Numbered from the stretch's first letter, positions 52,291 through 62,569 are shown. The stretch: DNA of 64,000 nucleotides from Ancylobacter gelatini (GCF_022601675.1 NZ_JAKVIL010000009.1:62001-126000); one strand, 5' to 3'. The notes: generated by a model not told the origin, from the sequence alone. Numbers and translations are program-made.

Positions 52291-52719
52291 TCAATCCTCG
52301 TCGCGCACCGGCTTGCCCTGCCGCCCCGCCTTGATGCCGGAACGGCGCGCCTTGGTCTCCAGGCGGCGCTTCTGCGAGCCGAGCGTCGGGCGGGTCGGGC
52401 GGCGCGTCACCTCCACCACGGACGCCTGCCGCACCAGCTCGACCAGACGGGCGAGGGCGTCCTCGCGGTTGCGCTCCTGGGTGCGGTAGCGCTGGGCGAC
52501 GATGACGATCACGCCCTCATTGGTCAGCCGCCGTCCGGCAAGGCGCTCCAGCTTCTCCTTCACCCAATCCGGTAGCGTCTTCGATCCCCGCACGTCGAAG
52601 CGCAGCTGCACCGCGGTCGAGACCTTGTTGACGTTCTGCCCGCCGGGCCCTGAGGCGCGCACGAAGGTTTCGACGATCTCGTCCTCGTCGAGAAACACCC
52701 GTGGGGCGATCGGGATCAC
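52291..52719 (-). CDS. arfB: Ribosome rescue peptidyl-tRNA hydrolase ArfB
   Basis: A 142-aa class I release-factor-like protein. The catalytic GGQ is in RASGPGGQNVNKVSTAVQLRFD (GGQ at 26-28). The C-terminal tail RRPTRPTLGSQKRRLETKARRSGIKAGRQGK is strongly basic and enters the empty mRNA channel of stalled ribosomes. The start is GTG at 52719 with a weak ribosome site; it lies 7 bp behind the cyclic-nucleotide-domain gene and is probably translated by coupling. Confidence 0.93.
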   Translation of the reverse strand: MIPIAPRVFLDEDEIVETFVRASGPGGQNVNKVSTAVQLRFDVRGSKTLPDWVKEKLERLAGRRLTNEGVIVIVAQRYRTQERNREDALARLVELVRQASVVEVTRRPTRPTLGSQKRRLETKARRSGIKAGRQGKPVRDED

Positions 52720-52726
52720 GGCGGGG

Positions 52727-53221
52727 TCAGCGTCGCGCCGAGGGGCGGGCCGGCGGCTCGATCGCTTCCAGGTGCAGGCGCACCATGTCGAGCTCGCCGA
52801 GCATGTTCGAGACCTGATCGCGCAGCGCGGCGGCGAGCCGGGCGGCGGCCTCGGGGTAGCTTTCCACCGTGCGCATGAAGATGACGCGCGAAATGCGCAG
52901 CACGGTGGATGTTTCCAGCGCGATCGCGGTGGTGCCGCGCTTGGTCTCGGTGATCAGTGCGATATCGCCGAGCAGCACGCCCGGCCCCGCCACCTGCCGC
53001 GCGCCGCGCCGGCTATGGCCGGGTTCGTCGCGACTCACCGAAAAGGAGCCCGCGGTGACGACAAAGGCGGATTCGGCAAACTGACCCTCGCGGAACAGCA
53101 CCTCGCCCTCGGCAAGGCTGCGACTGTCGGCACTGATCGCGATCGCCCGCAGCCCCTCGCGTCCGAGAAGCTGCAGCATCGGCACGCGCTCCAGCAGCGC
53201 TATGTCGTCGTCGATCGGCAT
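52727..53221 (-). CDS. Cyclic-nucleotide-binding domain protein (no DNA-binding or kinase domain)
   Basis: A 164-aa protein made of one CRP/PKA-regulatory-type cNMP domain: LAEGEVLFREGQFAESAFVVTAGSFSV, then the phosphate-binding-cassette region GPGVLLGDIALITETKRGTTAIALETSTVLRISRVIF. There is no helix-turn-helix; a short helical C-terminus follows. It sits directly downstream of an OmpR-type regulator, as in Brucella, where the otpR neighbour was called a PKA-regulatory-subunit-like protein. The start is uncertain (ATG at 53221; GTG at 53236). Confidence 0.88.
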   Translation of the reverse strand: MPIDDDIALLERVPMLQLLGREGLRAIAISADSRSLAEGEVLFREGQFAESAFVVTAGSFSVSRDEPGHSRRGARQVAGPGVLLGDIALITETKRGTTAIALETSTVLRISRVIFMRTVESYPEAAARLAAALRDQVSNMLGELDMVRLHLEAIEPPARPSARR

Positions 53222-53271
53222 CGGGCGAGCCAACACTCCGGCAGGCGGCGCGCCGAATCAGCCCGGCGCGC

Positions 53272-53958
53272 TCATGGCAGCAATTTGTACCCGCCCGCCT
53301 CCGTGGCAAGAAGGTTTGGATGCGAGGGGTCCTTCTCGATCTTCTGGCGCAGCCGGTAAATGTGCGTTTCCAGCGTGTGCGTCGTCACGCCGGAATTGTA
53401 ACCCCACACCTCCTGAAGCAGGATTTCCCGGGCAACCGGCTTCTTTCCAGCGCGATAAAGGTACCTTAGTATTGCGGTTTCCTTTTCGGTAAGCCGGATC
53501 TTCGAGTTGCGTTCTGTCACCAACATTTTCGCGCCGGGGCGGAAGGTGTATGGCCCGATGGTGAAAACCGCGTCCTCGCTCGCCTCGTGCGAGCGCATCT
53601 GTGCCCGGATCCGCGCCAGCAGCACCGCGAAGCGGAACGGCTTCGCCACATAGTCGTTGGCGCCCGCTTCCAGCCCCATGATGGCGTCGCTGTCGGTGTC
53701 GTGGCCGGTGAGCATGATCACCGGCGCCTTGAAGCCGTTCTGCCGCATCTGGCGCACCGCCTCGCGTCCGTCGCGGTCGGGCAGGCCGACATCCATCAGC
53801 ACGAGATCGATACGGCTGGCCTCGACCTCGCCGATCGCAGCCTGCGCCGTATCGGCCGAAACGACCTCGAACTCGTCATACAGCGCCAGCTGCTCGACCA
53901 GCGCCTCGCGCAGTTCGTTGTCGTCGTCGACCACCAAAACCCGTTGAGCATTCGCCAT
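53272..53958 (-). CDS. OmpR-family response regulator (CenR/OtpR-like)
   Basis: A 228-aa response regulator. The receiver domain has the acidic pair VVDDDNE (11-13), phospho-acceptor Asp in LVLMDVGLPD (D56), Thr in MLTGHD and Lys in YVAKPFRF. The winged helix (about 130-225) has LTEKETAILRYLYRAGKKPVAREILLQEVWGYNSGVTTHTLETHIYRLRQKIE. Sequence and the neighbouring cyclic-nucleotide-domain gene match the CenR/OtpR group that controls cell-envelope genes in alphaproteobacteria. No sensor kinase is adjacent. Confidence 0.9.
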   Translation of the reverse strand: MANAQRVLVVDDDNELREALVEQLALYDEFEVVSADTAQAAIGEVEASRIDLVLMDVGLPDRDGREAVRQMRQNGFKAPVIMLTGHDTDSDAIMGLEAGANDYVAKPFRFAVLLARIRAQMRSHEASEDAVFTIGPYTFRPGAKMLVTERNSKIRLTEKETAILRYLYRAGKKPVAREILLQEVWGYNSGVTTHTLETHIYRLRQKIEKDPSHPNLLATEAGGYKLLP

Positions 53959-54137
53959 CTACGCTTCCCAATACGCTGTCCGACCACCCGGCGCGCCCGC
54001 CGCCCTTCGGCAGAATGGCAGGTGACATGGGGTCGATTTCCGTCTTGTCTCCGGAAGTAGGGCAGTCTGCGCATCAAGGGCAAGCCGCGCCAGGCCGGCA
54101 CCGTGTCACCCCTGACGTGATCGTGAACGGAAATCGC

Positions 54138-54704
54138 GTGAAGAAGAAGGTCTTTCGTGAGGAAAAAGCAACAAAAGCCACCTGGCGGCCCCGGCTGCTG
54201 AAAGTGGCACCCCGTCCGGGAGCGCCCACGCGCGGCTTTTTGCTGCTCGATGGACGGATGATTCCCGTGGCGCTCGGCCGCTCCGGCATCCGGCACGACA
54301 AGCGCGAGGGCGATGGCGCCACGCCGGCCGGGCGCTGGCATCCGGTGGAGCTGCGTTGGCGCGCCGACCGCGGCACCCGTCCCGCCACCGGCCTGCCGGC
54401 GCGGCAGACCCGGCGCGCGGATGGCTGGTGCGATGATCCCCTGAGCCCGGCCTATAACCGCCCGACCCGGCTGCCGATGCGGGCTTCCCATGAGGAGATG
54501 TGGCGCGCGGACGGGCTGTACGATCTGGTCGTCGTGCTCGATCACAACAGGCGCCCGCGCAAGGCACGCGGCGGCTCGGCGGTGTTCCTGCATCTGGCGC
54601 GCCCCGGCTTCGAGCCCACCGCCGGCTGCATTGCGTTCCGGCCCGGCGATTTCCGCCGCGTCCTCGCCCGCCTCTCGCCGCGCTCGGTGATCCGCGTCGG
54701 CTGA
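54138..54704 (+). CDS. L,D-transpeptidase (YkuD) family protein
   Basis: About 188 aa. The catalytic region AVFLHLARPGFEPTAGCIAF (about 150-169) keeps both His and Cys. ALGRSGIRHDKREGDGATPAGRWHPVELRWR and DDPLSPAYNRPTRLPMRASHEEMWR are typical of the short COG3786 group. No signal peptide is evident with this start. I chose the GTG at 54138 because homologs begin only about 20 residues before RLLKVAPRPG; ATG codons at 54015 and 54027 would add a sequence that does not look like the family. It converges with yggS (3-bp gap) and is divergent from the response regulator. Confidence 0.82.
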   Translation: MKKKVFREEKATKATWRPRLLKVAPRPGAPTRGFLLLDGRMIPVALGRSGIRHDKREGDGATPAGRWHPVELRWRADRGTRPATGLPARQTRRADGWCDDPLSPAYNRPTRLPMRASHEEMWRADGLYDLVVVLDHNRRPRKARGGSAVFLHLARPGFEPTAGCIAFRPGDFRRVLARLSPRSVIRVG

Positions 54705-54707
54705 GCG

Positions 54708-55373
54708 CTAGCGGTGGCCGAAGATCGCGCTGCCGACGCGCACATGCGTGGCGCCAAGCGCGATCGCGGTTTCGTAATCCCCGCTCATGCCCATGGAGAG
54801 CGTCGTCAGTCCGTGGCGCGCGGCGATCTTGGCCAGCAGCGCGAAATGCGGTGCCGCCGGCTCGTCGGCGGGCGGAATACACATCAGCCCCTCGACGGCG
54901 AGCCCATGCACCTCGCGGCAGTCGCGCAGGAAATCGTCGGCCTCCAGCGGCGCGATGCCGGCCTTCTGCGGCTCCTCGCCGGTGTTGATCTGCACCAGCA
55001 GGCGCGGCGCCGGCTTTTCCGGCATCCGGGCGATCTCCTTCGCCAGCGCGCTCGCCAGCGAGGGCCGGTCGACGGTGTGGATCACGTCGAACAGGGCCAG
55101 CGCCTCGCGCACCTTGTTGGTCTGGAGCGGGCCGATCAGATGAAGCTCGACGCCGGCGAAGCGCTCGCGCAGGCCCGGCCATTTTGCCTTCGCCTCCTGG
55201 ACGCGGTTTTCGCCGAACAGGCGCTGGCCGGCCTCCAGCACCGGCACGATGTGCTCGGCCTCGAAGGTCTTGGAGACCGCGATCAGCTCCACGGCATCGG
55301 GGGCGCGCCCGGCATCGCGGCAGGCCTGGGCGATCCGCGCGCGCACTTCCTCGAGACGATCCGCCACGCCCAT
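54708..55373 (-). CDS. YggS family PLP-binding protein (PLP homeostasis)
   Basis: A 221-aa alanine-racemase-fold protein. The PLP Lys is in ELIAVSKTFEAEHI (K35). Other signatures are LFGENRVQEAKAKW, LHLIGPLQTNKVREAL, LVQINTGEEPQKAGI and the final THVRVGSAIFGHR. It controls intracellular pyridoxal phosphate availability without known catalysis. The start at 55373 has GGGGAG 9 nt upstream. It is divergent from the diguanylate cyclase gene. Confidence 0.94.
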   Translation of the reverse strand: MGVADRLEEVRARIAQACRDAGRAPDAVELIAVSKTFEAEHIVPVLEAGQRLFGENRVQEAKAKWPGLRERFAGVELHLIGPLQTNKVREALALFDVIHTVDRPSLASALAKEIARMPEKPAPRLLVQINTGEEPQKAGIAPLEADDFLRDCREVHGLAVEGLMCIPPADEPAAPHFALLAKIAARHGLTTLSMGMSGDYETAIALGATHVRVGSAIFGHR

Positions 55374-55537
55374 CTGCCCACACTCCCCGTTCCGGCCCAG
55401 CGCGAACGCTTGGGAACCGGCGCCCGGCTTGTCAATAGCCGGCGGAATATCCCGGTGCGAAGTTTCCTTGCGGCAAGCACGCGGCATTGTTAACGTCGGC
55501 CTTGGGCGATTTCCTATCCTGCGGGCAACAACACGAC

Positions 55538-57232
55538 GTGACCGAAGATCGGGACGCTGGCGGAGCGCCCCTCTCCAAGCCGGAACAGCGACCAGCTCAA
55601 GGATTCGCCTTCGCACGAGGGCGGTTTCCCCGGCGCGTGGTCAGCCTGCGAACCCGCCTGGTGGCGCTCGCCATCGTGGCGATGACGGTACTGATCGCCG
55701 AGCGCGTCATCGGCATCATCAGCCTCCATGCCACCAATCTCGAAGCCAAGGAGCGGGAGGTCCTCGACCTCGCCGAGCAGGGCGCCGGCCATTACGAGAA
55801 GGTGCTCACCGGGGTCCGCTCCATCCTGGTGACGCTGGCCGCCGAAGCCCCGCACCTGACAGCTGCCCAGAATTGCAGCATGCTCCACCATGTGGTGGAC
55901 GCCTCCTCCCTGGTGGAATCGCTGTCCATCGTCGACCTCGACGGCGTGGTCACCTGCTCTTCGCAGGAGGTCGGCATCGGACTCGACGTGTCGTCGCGCG
56001 AACATTATCTCATCGGCATGAAGGGCCTGCCCTCGCTGACGACGGTCACCCGCAGCTACGCCACGGCGGCCCCCTCTATCTACGCCTCGCAGCCGGTGAT
56101 CGCCGAAGGCGGCAACGTCACCAGCATTCTCGTCGCGCGGTTGTCGCTGAATGACATGTTCCCGCGCTCGGCGATCGGGCGCATCAGTCCGAACGCTGAA
56201 ATCATCATGGTCGACCCCGAGGGCGTGGTGATCCAGGCACAGCCGGATTCGCCGGGCCTCGTCGGCAAAAATCTGCGCTCGACCGAATTCGTGTCCCGCG
56301 CCCTCAGCCGTACCCGCGGCACGGTCATCGCCGACGGCGTGGACGGCGTGAGCCGGATCTATGGCTTTCTGCGCCTGCCCTCCAGCAACATGCATCTCCT
56401 TGTCGGGCTCGACAGGAATGCCTTGACCGCTCAGGTCGAGAGCGCCACCTGGCGCGCCGCGACCACACTGCTGGCGGCGAGCTTCATCATTTTCCTGGGC
56501 CTCTGGATCGCCGGCGAGCGTCTCATCGTCGCCCCGGTGCTGACGCTCGCGGCCCGCCTCGCCCGCTTCGGCCGCGGCGAGGACGACCAGCGCGAACAGG
56601 ATGGCACGCTGATCACCGAGTTGCAGCCGCTCGTCGTCGCCTTCGAGGCAATGGCGGACGAGCTGACCCGCCGAGAAACCGCGCTGCGCAGCGCCAATCG
56701 CCGTCTCAATTCGCTGGCGAGCCTCGATCCGCTGACCGGCATTGCCAACCGGCGCAGCTTCGATTCAGTGCTGGCCCTGCAATGGAGCACGTCGCCGAAC
56801 CTCGCCATGCTGATGATCGACATCGACCGCTTCAAGCTGTTCAACGACCGCTACGGCCACGGCAAGGGCGACGAGTGCATCCGCCGGGTGGCGCAGGCCA
56901 TGATGTCGACCATTCGCGGCACCGACGTCATCGCGCGGATCGGGGGCGAGGAGTTCGCGGTGATCATGCCGGGCGCCGACATCGGACCCGCTCAGGAAGT
57001 AGCCCAGCGGCTGCGCCTGGCGGTGGAGCAGCTCGCCATTCCCCATAGCGGCGGCCAGAACGGCGTCGTCACCATCTCCATAGGCTGCGCCGCCGGGCGG
57101 CCGGGGCCGAATTTCACCAGCGCCGACCTGCACCAGGCCGCCGACAAGGCGCTCTATGCCGCTAAGGAAGCCGGCCGCAACACGGTGCGCTCGGCGCCCC
57201 CCTTCGAGGTGCGCGCCTCGAATGTCTCCTGA
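55538..57232 (+). CDS. Membrane diguanylate cyclase with periplasmic Cache-type sensor and GGDEF domain
   Basis: About 564 aa. It has TM1 (about 39-58), a periplasmic dCache-like sensor (about 60-300; SSREHYLIGMKGLPSLTTVTRSY, SRIYGFLRLPSSNMHLLVGLD), TM2 (about 312-332), a HAMP-like linker and a C-terminal GGDEF domain (about 395-550). The active site is IARIGGEEFAVI, so synthesis of cyclic di-GMP is expected. An RGTD inhibitory I-site lies five residues before GGEEF. There is no EAL domain. No ATG is suitable; GTG at 55538 is my choice, and a TTG at 55487 is possible. Confidence 0.9.
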   Translation: MTEDRDAGGAPLSKPEQRPAQGFAFARGRFPRRVVSLRTRLVALAIVAMTVLIAERVIGIISLHATNLEAKEREVLDLAEQGAGHYEKVLTGVRSILVTLAAEAPHLTAAQNCSMLHHVVDASSLVESLSIVDLDGVVTCSSQEVGIGLDVSSREHYLIGMKGLPSLTTVTRSYATAAPSIYASQPVIAEGGNVTSILVARLSLNDMFPRSAIGRISPNAEIIMVDPEGVVIQAQPDSPGLVGKNLRSTEFVSRALSRTRGTVIADGVDGVSRIYGFLRLPSSNMHLLVGLDRNALTAQVESATWRAATTLLAASFIIFLGLWIAGERLIVAPVLTLAARLARFGRGEDDQREQDGTLITELQPLVVAFEAMADELTRRETALRSANRRLNSLASLDPLTGIANRRSFDSVLALQWSTSPNLAMLMIDIDRFKLFNDRYGHGKGDECIRRVAQAMMSTIRGTDVIARIGGEEFAVIMPGADIGPAQEVAQRLRLAVEQLAIPHSGGQNGVVTISIGCAAGRPGPNFTSADLHQAADKALYAAKEAGRNTVRSAPPFEVRASNVS

Positions 57233-57401
57233 GGTTCGGGACCGGCCTACCAAGGTTGACCCGGCGCGTGACTTCGTGTCCTAGTCCCGGCCCATCGGCC
57301 TGGCGCCGGCGCTGGCCTGTCCAGCCGGGCGCATGGCCGCGTTCTGCGCCTGATATCCCATCCTTGAAGCCCCGATATCCCGAAGCCCAAGATCACGTCC
57401 G

Positions 57402-60014
57402 ATGAGCACCGAGCGTTACAATGCCCGCGAGGCCGAACCCCGCTGGCAGCAAGTCTGGGACGAGCGCGGCATCTTCCGCACCCGGAACGACGACCCCCGT
57501 CCCAAATATTACGTGCTGGAGATGTTCCCCTATCCGTCCGGGCGCATCCATATCGGCCACGGGCGCAACTACGTCATGGGCGACGTGGTGGCGCGCTTCA
57601 AGCGCATGAAGGGCTTCAACGTCCTGCACCCCATGGGCTGGGATGCGTTCGGCCTGCCCGCCGAGAACGCCGCCATCGAGCGCAACACCCATCCCGGCAA
57701 GTGGACCTACGAGAACATCGACACGATGCGCGCGCAGCTCAAGCTGCTCGGCCTGTCGCTCGACTGGTCGCGCGAGATCGCGACCTGCGACCCGTCCTAT
57801 TATGGCGAGCAGCAGCGCATCTTCCTCGAATTCCTGAAGGCCGGCTTTGTCTACCGCCGCGAGAGCGAGGTGAACTGGGACCCGGTCGACAATACCGTGC
57901 TCGCCAATGAGCAGGTGATCGACGGGCGCGGCTGGCGTTCGGGCGCGCTGGTGGAGCGCCGAAAGCTGGCGCAGTGGTTCTTCCGCATCTCCGCCGCTTC
58001 CGAAGAGCTGCTGGCCGGCCTCGACACGCTGGAGCGCTGGCCCGACAAGGTGCGCCTGATGCAGCGCAACTGGATCGGCCGCTCCGAGGGCCTCCATGTG
58101 CGCTTCGTGCTGGAGAACGCGCCCTACCGCGTCGAGCAGGAGATCAAGGTCTACACCACGCGGCCGGACACGCTGTTCGGCGCCTCCTTCCTCGCGCTCT
58201 CGCCGGGACACCCGCTGACCGAGGCACTGGCAGCGGACAACCCCGCGCTCAAGGGCTTCGTCGAGGAGTGCCGGCGCGGCGGGACCTCGACCGCCGAGAT
58301 CGAGACCCAGGAAAAGATGGGATTCGACACCGGGCTCAAGGTGCGCCACCCGCTGGGGGGCCCGCATCTGCCGGTCTATGTGGCGAATTTCGTGCTGATG
58401 GAATACGGCACGGGCGCCATTTTTGGCTGCCCCGCCCATGACCAGCGCGATTTCGACTTCGCCAGCAAATACGGCCTGCCGATCACCCCGGTGGTGCTGC
58501 CGCCGGGCGCTGACGAGGCGAGCTTCGGCATGGAAAGCCTGCCCTATGACGGCGAGGGCACGCTGATCCATTCCGGTTTCCTCGACGGGCTGTCGATTCC
58601 CGAGGCCAAGGAGGCGGTGGCCGCGCGTCTGGAAACGCAGATGCTGGGCGGCGAGCCGGTGGGCGAGCGGGCGGTAAACTACCGGCTGCGCGACTGGGGC
58701 ATTTCGCGCCAGCGCTACTGGGGCTGCCCGATCCCGATCGTGCATTGCGACGCCTGCGGCCCGGTTCCGGTACCCGAGGGCGAGCTGCCGGTGCGCCTGC
58801 CGGAGGATGTCAGCTTCGACGCGCCGGGCAACCCGCTCGATCGTCACCCGACATGGAAGCATGTGAACTGCCCGAACTGCGGCCGGCCGGCGCGGCGCGA
58901 GACCGACACCATGGACACCTTCGTGGATTCGTCCTGGTATTTCGCGCGCTTCGCCTCCGAGCCCGATACCGCGCCGCTGCAGAAGGGCGCGGCCGATCAC
59001 TGGCTCGCCGTCGACCAGTATATTGGCGGTATCGAGCACGCGATCCTGCACCTGCTCTATTCGCGCTTCTTCACCCGCACGCTGAAGAAGATCGGCCGGG
59101 TCTCGGTCGACGAGCCCTTCGCCGGCCTGTTCACGCAAGGCATGATCGTCCACGAGACCTACAAGGATTCAGCCGGCAAATGGCTGTTCCCCGAAGAGGT
59201 CGAGAAGCGGCCCGACGGCACGTCGGTGAAGGTCGGGACCGATGAACCGGTCACGGTCGGTCCGCCGGAGAAGATGTCGAAGTCCAAGAAGAACGTGGTG
59301 CCGCCGGAGATCGTCGCCGACACCTATGGCGTCGACGCCGCGCGCTGGTTCATGCTCTCCGACACCCCGCCCGAGCGCGACAGCGAATGGACCGATCGCG
59401 GCATCGAGGGCGCCTGGCGCTTCATGCAGCGCATCTGGCGTCTGGTTGGCGACACCGTGGCCCTCGCCCCCGACGCGCTTGCCGTGCCCCCGGCCTGCGC
59501 CCCGGAAGCGACCGCGCTGAGGCGCGCCGCGCACAAGCTCGCCGCCCAGACCGCCGACGACGTCGAGCGCCTGCGCTTCAATGTGGCGGTGGCGCGCGTC
59601 CATGCCTTCGCCAATGTGTTCGGCGACGCACTTAACGCGGCCCGCAAGGCACCCGCGCTTGCCCCGGACCTCGCCTACGCCCTGCGCGAGGCCGCCGAGT
59701 TCCTGGTCTGTGCCATTGCGCCGATGGTGCCGCATCTGGCCGAGGAATGCTGGGTGGTGCTGGGGCGTCAGGGTCTCGCCGTCGAGGCCGGCTGGCCGGA
59801 GACCGATCCCGCGCTGCTGGTCGACGACACCGTTACGCTGCCGATTCAAATCAACGGGAAGCGCCGCGCCGATGTTACCGTGCCCGCCGACGCCTCGACT
59901 GCCGAGGTCGAGCAGGCCGTGCTCGCGCTCGATGCCGTGATACAGGTACTCGACGGACGCGCGCCGAAGCGTATCATCGTGGTTCCGCAGAGGATCGTGA
60001 ATGTCGTTGTCTGA
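57402..60014 (+). CDS. leuS: Leucyl-tRNA synthetase
   Basis: An 870-aa class I synthetase of bacterial length. [12 protein letters not shown] (HIGH at 50-53) and EKMSKSKKN (KMSKS at about 624-628) form the ATP site. The CP1 editing domain (about 225-410) includes [21 protein letters not shown], and the C-terminal anticodon-binding and tRNA-core domains follow. The ATG at 57402 gives the usual N-terminus. It overlaps lptE by 14 nt, so leuS-lptE-holA is an operon. Confidence 0.98.
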   Translation: MSTERYNAREAEPRWQQVWDERGIFRTRNDDPRPKYYVLEMFPYPSGRIHIGHGRNYVMGDVVARFKRMKGFNVLHPMGWDAFGLPAENAAIERNTHPGKWTYENIDTMRAQLKLLGLSLDWSREIATCDPSYYGEQQRIFLEFLKAGFVYRRESEVNWDPVDNTVLANEQVIDGRGWRSGALVERRKLAQWFFRISAASEELLAGLDTLERWPDKVRLMQRNWIGRSEGLHVRFVLENAPYRVEQEIKVYTTRPDTLFGASFLALSPGHPLTEALAADNPALKGFVEECRRGGTSTAEIETQEKMGFDTGLKVRHPLGGPHLPVYVANFVLMEYGTGAIFGCPAHDQRDFDFASKYGLPITPVVLPPGADEASFGMESLPYDGEGTLIHSGFLDGLSIPEAKEAVAARLETQMLGGEPVGERAVNYRLRDWGISRQRYWGCPIPIVHCDACGPVPVPEGELPVRLPEDVSFDAPGNPLDRHPTWKHVNCPNCGRPARRETDTMDTFVDSSWYFARFASEPDTAPLQKGAADHWLAVDQYIGGIEHAILHLLYSRFFTRTLKKIGRVSVDEPFAGLFTQGMIVHETYKDSAGKWLFPEEVEKRPDGTSVKVGTDEPVTVGPPEKMSKSKKNVVPPEIVADTYGVDAARWFMLSDTPPERDSEWTDRGIEGAWRFMQRIWRLVGDTVALAPDALAVPPACAPEATALRRAAHKLAAQTADDVERLRFNVAVARVHAFANVFGDALNAARKAPALAPDLAYALREAAEFLVCAIAPMVPHLAEECWVVLGRQGLAVEAGWPETDPALLVDDTVTLPIQINGKRRADVTVPADASTAEVEQAVLALDAVIQVLDGRAPKRIIVVPQRIVNVVV

Positions 60015-60609
60015 CCCGATGACCATAGCCCGCCCGGAGGCCGGCTCCCGGCAGGGCCGCTTCGCTCGCCTGAACGCCCGCCGTCTGCTCGGCCTCGCCG
60101 TCGTCGGGCTGCTCGCAGCCTCGACCGCTGGCTGCTTTCAGCCGATGTACGCCCAGACCGTGCCCGGCACGGATGGCGGCACGCTGGCGCAGACCTTCGA
60201 CGACATCGAGGTGGTGTTCGTCCAGGGCCGCGTCGGAAACGAGGTTCGGAACGATCTGATCTTCGGCCTCACCGGCGGTGCCGGCAATCCGGTCGGCGTG
60301 CCTTACAAGCTGGTCGTGAACGTCAAGGAAGCGACCTCGTCTTCCGCCGTCGTGAACTCGGTTACCGGCCTTCCGGAGGTCGAGATCGTGCGCGTGGACG
60401 TCGGCTGGCAGCTTTTCGACAACGCAAACCCCAAGGTTCCGCTGACGACCGGAAACGGCTTCGGCACCGCCTCGCTGGACAGCGGCTATCAGCGCTTCGC
60501 GCGTGCGCGCGCTATCCGCGACGCGCAGAACCGGTCGGCAACGATGGCCGCCGAGATGATTCGCGGCCAGCTCGCCTCCTATTTCCTGTCCCGCGCTCCC
60601 AAGAGCTGA
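60001..60609 (+). CDS. lptE: LPS assembly lipoprotein LptE
   Basis: A 202-aa outer-membrane lipoprotein. The signal peptide is [17 protein letters not shown] with the lipobox Cys at about residue 42, followed by FQPMYAQTV. The mature domain is the LptE fold, with [16 protein letters not shown] and [21 protein letters not shown] features. It plugs the LptD barrel in LPS transport. The start overlaps leuS by 14 nt; a second ATG (60019) just behind the leuS stop is possible. The leuS-lptE-holA order is the normal one in this group. Confidence 0.9.
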   Translation: MSLSDPMTIARPEAGSRQGRFARLNARRLLGLAVVGLLAASTAGCFQPMYAQTVPGTDGGTLAQTFDDIEVVFVQGRVGNEVRNDLIFGLTGGAGNPVGVPYKLVVNVKEATSSSAVVNSVTGLPEVEIVRVDVGWQLFDNANPKVPLTTGNGFGTASLDSGYQRFARARAIRDAQNRSATMAAEMIRGQLASYFLSRAPKS

Positions 60610-60615
60610 GGCTTC

Positions 60616-61641
60616 ATGGTCGCGGTCAGGCCCGGCGACGTCGAGGCGACGCTCTCCCGGCTCGATCCGCTGCGCCCCGTCGTGCTGCTGTTCGGACCCG
60701 ATAGCGGGTTGGTGCGTGAGCGCGCACGCGCCTATCTTGCCAAGGCCGGCGAAGGCTCGACCGATCCGTTCGGTCTGGTACGGATCGACGGCGACGAGAT
60801 CGCCGGCGATCCCGGTCGGCTGGTCGACGAGGCCGGCACCATCGCGCTGTTCGGCGGGCGGCGCGTCATCTCGGTCCGCGCCGGCTCCAAGAATATCGGC
60901 CCGGCAGTCGAAGCACTGCTCGGCGCCGCGCTTTCCGACGCGGTGGTGGTCATCGAGGCCGGCGACCTCAAGCGCGGCATGGGGTTGCGCGCGCTGTGCG
61001 AAGGCTCGCCGCGGGCGCTGGCCATCGCCTGTTACGCCGACAGCGACCGCGATCTGTCCCGGCTGATCGACACCATGACGATGGAAGCCGGTATCGCCAT
61101 CGAGCGCGACGCCAAGGCGGAACTGATGGGTCTGCTCGGCGGCGACCGTGCCGCCTCGCGTGGCGAAGTCGCCAAACTCCTGCTCTACGCCGCCGGGGAG
61201 CGCTCCATCACCGGGGCCCATGTCCGCGCCATTGTCGGCGACGCCTCCAGCCTCGCGCTGGACGAGATCGCCGATTCCGCATTGGCGGGGCAGTCGGCCG
61301 AGATGGCGGGCGCCTTCGCCAAGGCGACAGGGGAGGGCATGCGACCCGACATTGTGCTCGGCGCGGTCGGGCGGGCGATGCAGTCGCTGCACGCGATGCG
61401 GCTCGGTATCGAGGCCGGCGGCAGCGTCGAGCGGGCGATCGACGGAGCGCGGCCGGCCATCCACTTCCGGCGTAAACCCTTGATTGAAAAGGCTCTTCGG
61501 AGCTGGAGCGCAGCGCGGCTGGAAAAGGCGCTGCTGACACTGGACGACGCACTGCTCGCGGCGCGCCGCAATGCGGGGCTTGGCCCCGCCATTGCCGAAC
61601 GGGCGCTGTTCCAGCTCGCGGCGGGCGCCCGCCGCGGTTGA
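60616..61641 (+). CDS. holA: DNA polymerase III subunit delta
   Basis: A 341-aa clamp-loader subunit. It has an AAA+-like N-terminus with VVLLFGPDSGLVRERARAYL (about 22-41), domain II with ALACYADSDRDLSRLI-like sequence and GGDRAASRGEVAKLLLYAAGERSITGAHVRAIVGDA (about 174-210), and the C-terminal collar domain (about 225-335). There is no full Walker A, as expected for delta. It lies 6 bp behind lptE and converges with parB. Confidence 0.94.
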   Translation: MVAVRPGDVEATLSRLDPLRPVVLLFGPDSGLVRERARAYLAKAGEGSTDPFGLVRIDGDEIAGDPGRLVDEAGTIALFGGRRVISVRAGSKNIGPAVEALLGAALSDAVVVIEAGDLKRGMGLRALCEGSPRALAIACYADSDRDLSRLIDTMTMEAGIAIERDAKAELMGLLGGDRAASRGEVAKLLLYAAGERSITGAHVRAIVGDASSLALDEIADSALAGQSAEMAGAFAKATGEGMRPDIVLGAVGRAMQSLHAMRLGIEAGGSVERAIDGARPAIHFRRKPLIEKALRSWSAARLEKALLTLDDALLAARRNAGLGPAIAERALFQLAAGARRG

Positions 61642-61647
61642 GGCCGC

Positions 61648-62559
61648 TCAGCCGCCCGCCAGCAGGCGACACACCTCGTCAAGCTGGTCGAGCGAGGCAT
61701 AGCGGATGCGGATTTCGCCCGCCTCGCCCTCATGGCGCACCGAGACGTTCAAGCCCAGCGCATCGGACAGCCGGCGCTCCAGCGCGCGTGTGTCGGCATC
61801 GACTTCCGGCGCGACGCGGGGCTTGCGGGCCGGCTTGCCCGCCGCTTCCGCTTTCGCGTTGTTCAGTTCCTGCGCCAGCGCCTCAATGGCGCGCACATTC
61901 ATGCCCTGCTCGACGATGACCTTGGCCAGGCCCTCGGGATCGTCCTGGGTCAGCAGCGCGCGGGCATGGCCGGCGGAGAGCAGACCCTCGGCGAGATAGG
62001 TCTTCACGGCATCCGGCAGCTTCAACAGGCGCAGCGTGTTGGCGACATGGCTGCGGCTCTTGCCGATGACACGGGCGACATCGTTCTGCGAATAGCCGAA
62101 TTGGTCGGCCAGTGCCTGATAGCCGGTCGCCTCTTCCAGCGGATTGAGATCGGCGCGCTGCACGTTCTCGATGATCGCGATTTCGAGCGCGCCACGATCG
62201 TCGACCTCGACAACCACGATCGGGACTTCATGAATGCCCGCGCGCTGCGAGGCGCGCCAGCGACGCTCGCCGGCGACGATCTCGAACGCCTCACGCTCGC
62301 CAGGCACCTGCCGCACCACAATCGGCTGAATGACGCCGCGCTCACGGATCGAGGCGGCGAGGTCTTCCAGTTCTTCCTCGCCGAAGCTGCGGCGGGGATT
62401 CTTCGGATTGGCGCGCAGGAAGGCGAGCGGAACCTTGCGCTGGCCGGTCACCGGGCGCGGACGCTCGGCACCGATCTCCGAAATCTCGCCCATGTCGCCG
62501 ATCAGGGCAGCGAGGCCACGACCCAGACGCGAACGTCCGCCATCTTCCGCCATTGCCAT
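61648..62559 (-). CDS. parB: Chromosome partitioning protein ParB
   Basis: A 303-aa centromere-binding CTPase. The N-terminal RLGRGLAALIGD binds ParA. The CTP/ParB domain has PRRSFGEEELEDLAASIRERGVIQPIVVR and GERRWRASQRAGIHEVPIVV, followed by the helix-turn-helix DQFGYSQNDVARVIGKSRSHVANTLRLLKLP (about 150-180) and a C-terminal dimer domain. The start is the ATG at 62559 with GGAGG ahead of it. It is 10 bp behind parA. I see no good parS site in the window. Confidence 0.96.
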   Translation of the reverse strand: MAMAEDGGRSRLGRGLAALIGDMGEISEIGAERPRPVTGQRKVPLAFLRANPKNPRRSFGEEELEDLAASIRERGVIQPIVVRQVPGEREAFEIVAGERRWRASQRAGIHEVPIVVVEVDDRGALEIAIIENVQRADLNPLEEATGYQALADQFGYSQNDVARVIGKSRSHVANTLRLLKLPDAVKTYLAEGLLSAGHARALLTQDDPEGLAKVIVEQGMNVRAIEALAQELNNAKAEAAGKPARKPRVAPEVDADTRALERRLSDALGLNVSVRHEGEAGEIRIRYASLDQLDEVCRLLAGG

Positions 62560-62569
62560 CAATCCCTCC

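Noticed and set aside
57233..57401. Promoter TTGACC (57256) with TCCTAG 17 bp downstream before leuS
   Set aside because: The -10 matches the consensus too poorly to claim, although a leuS promoter must lie in this gap.
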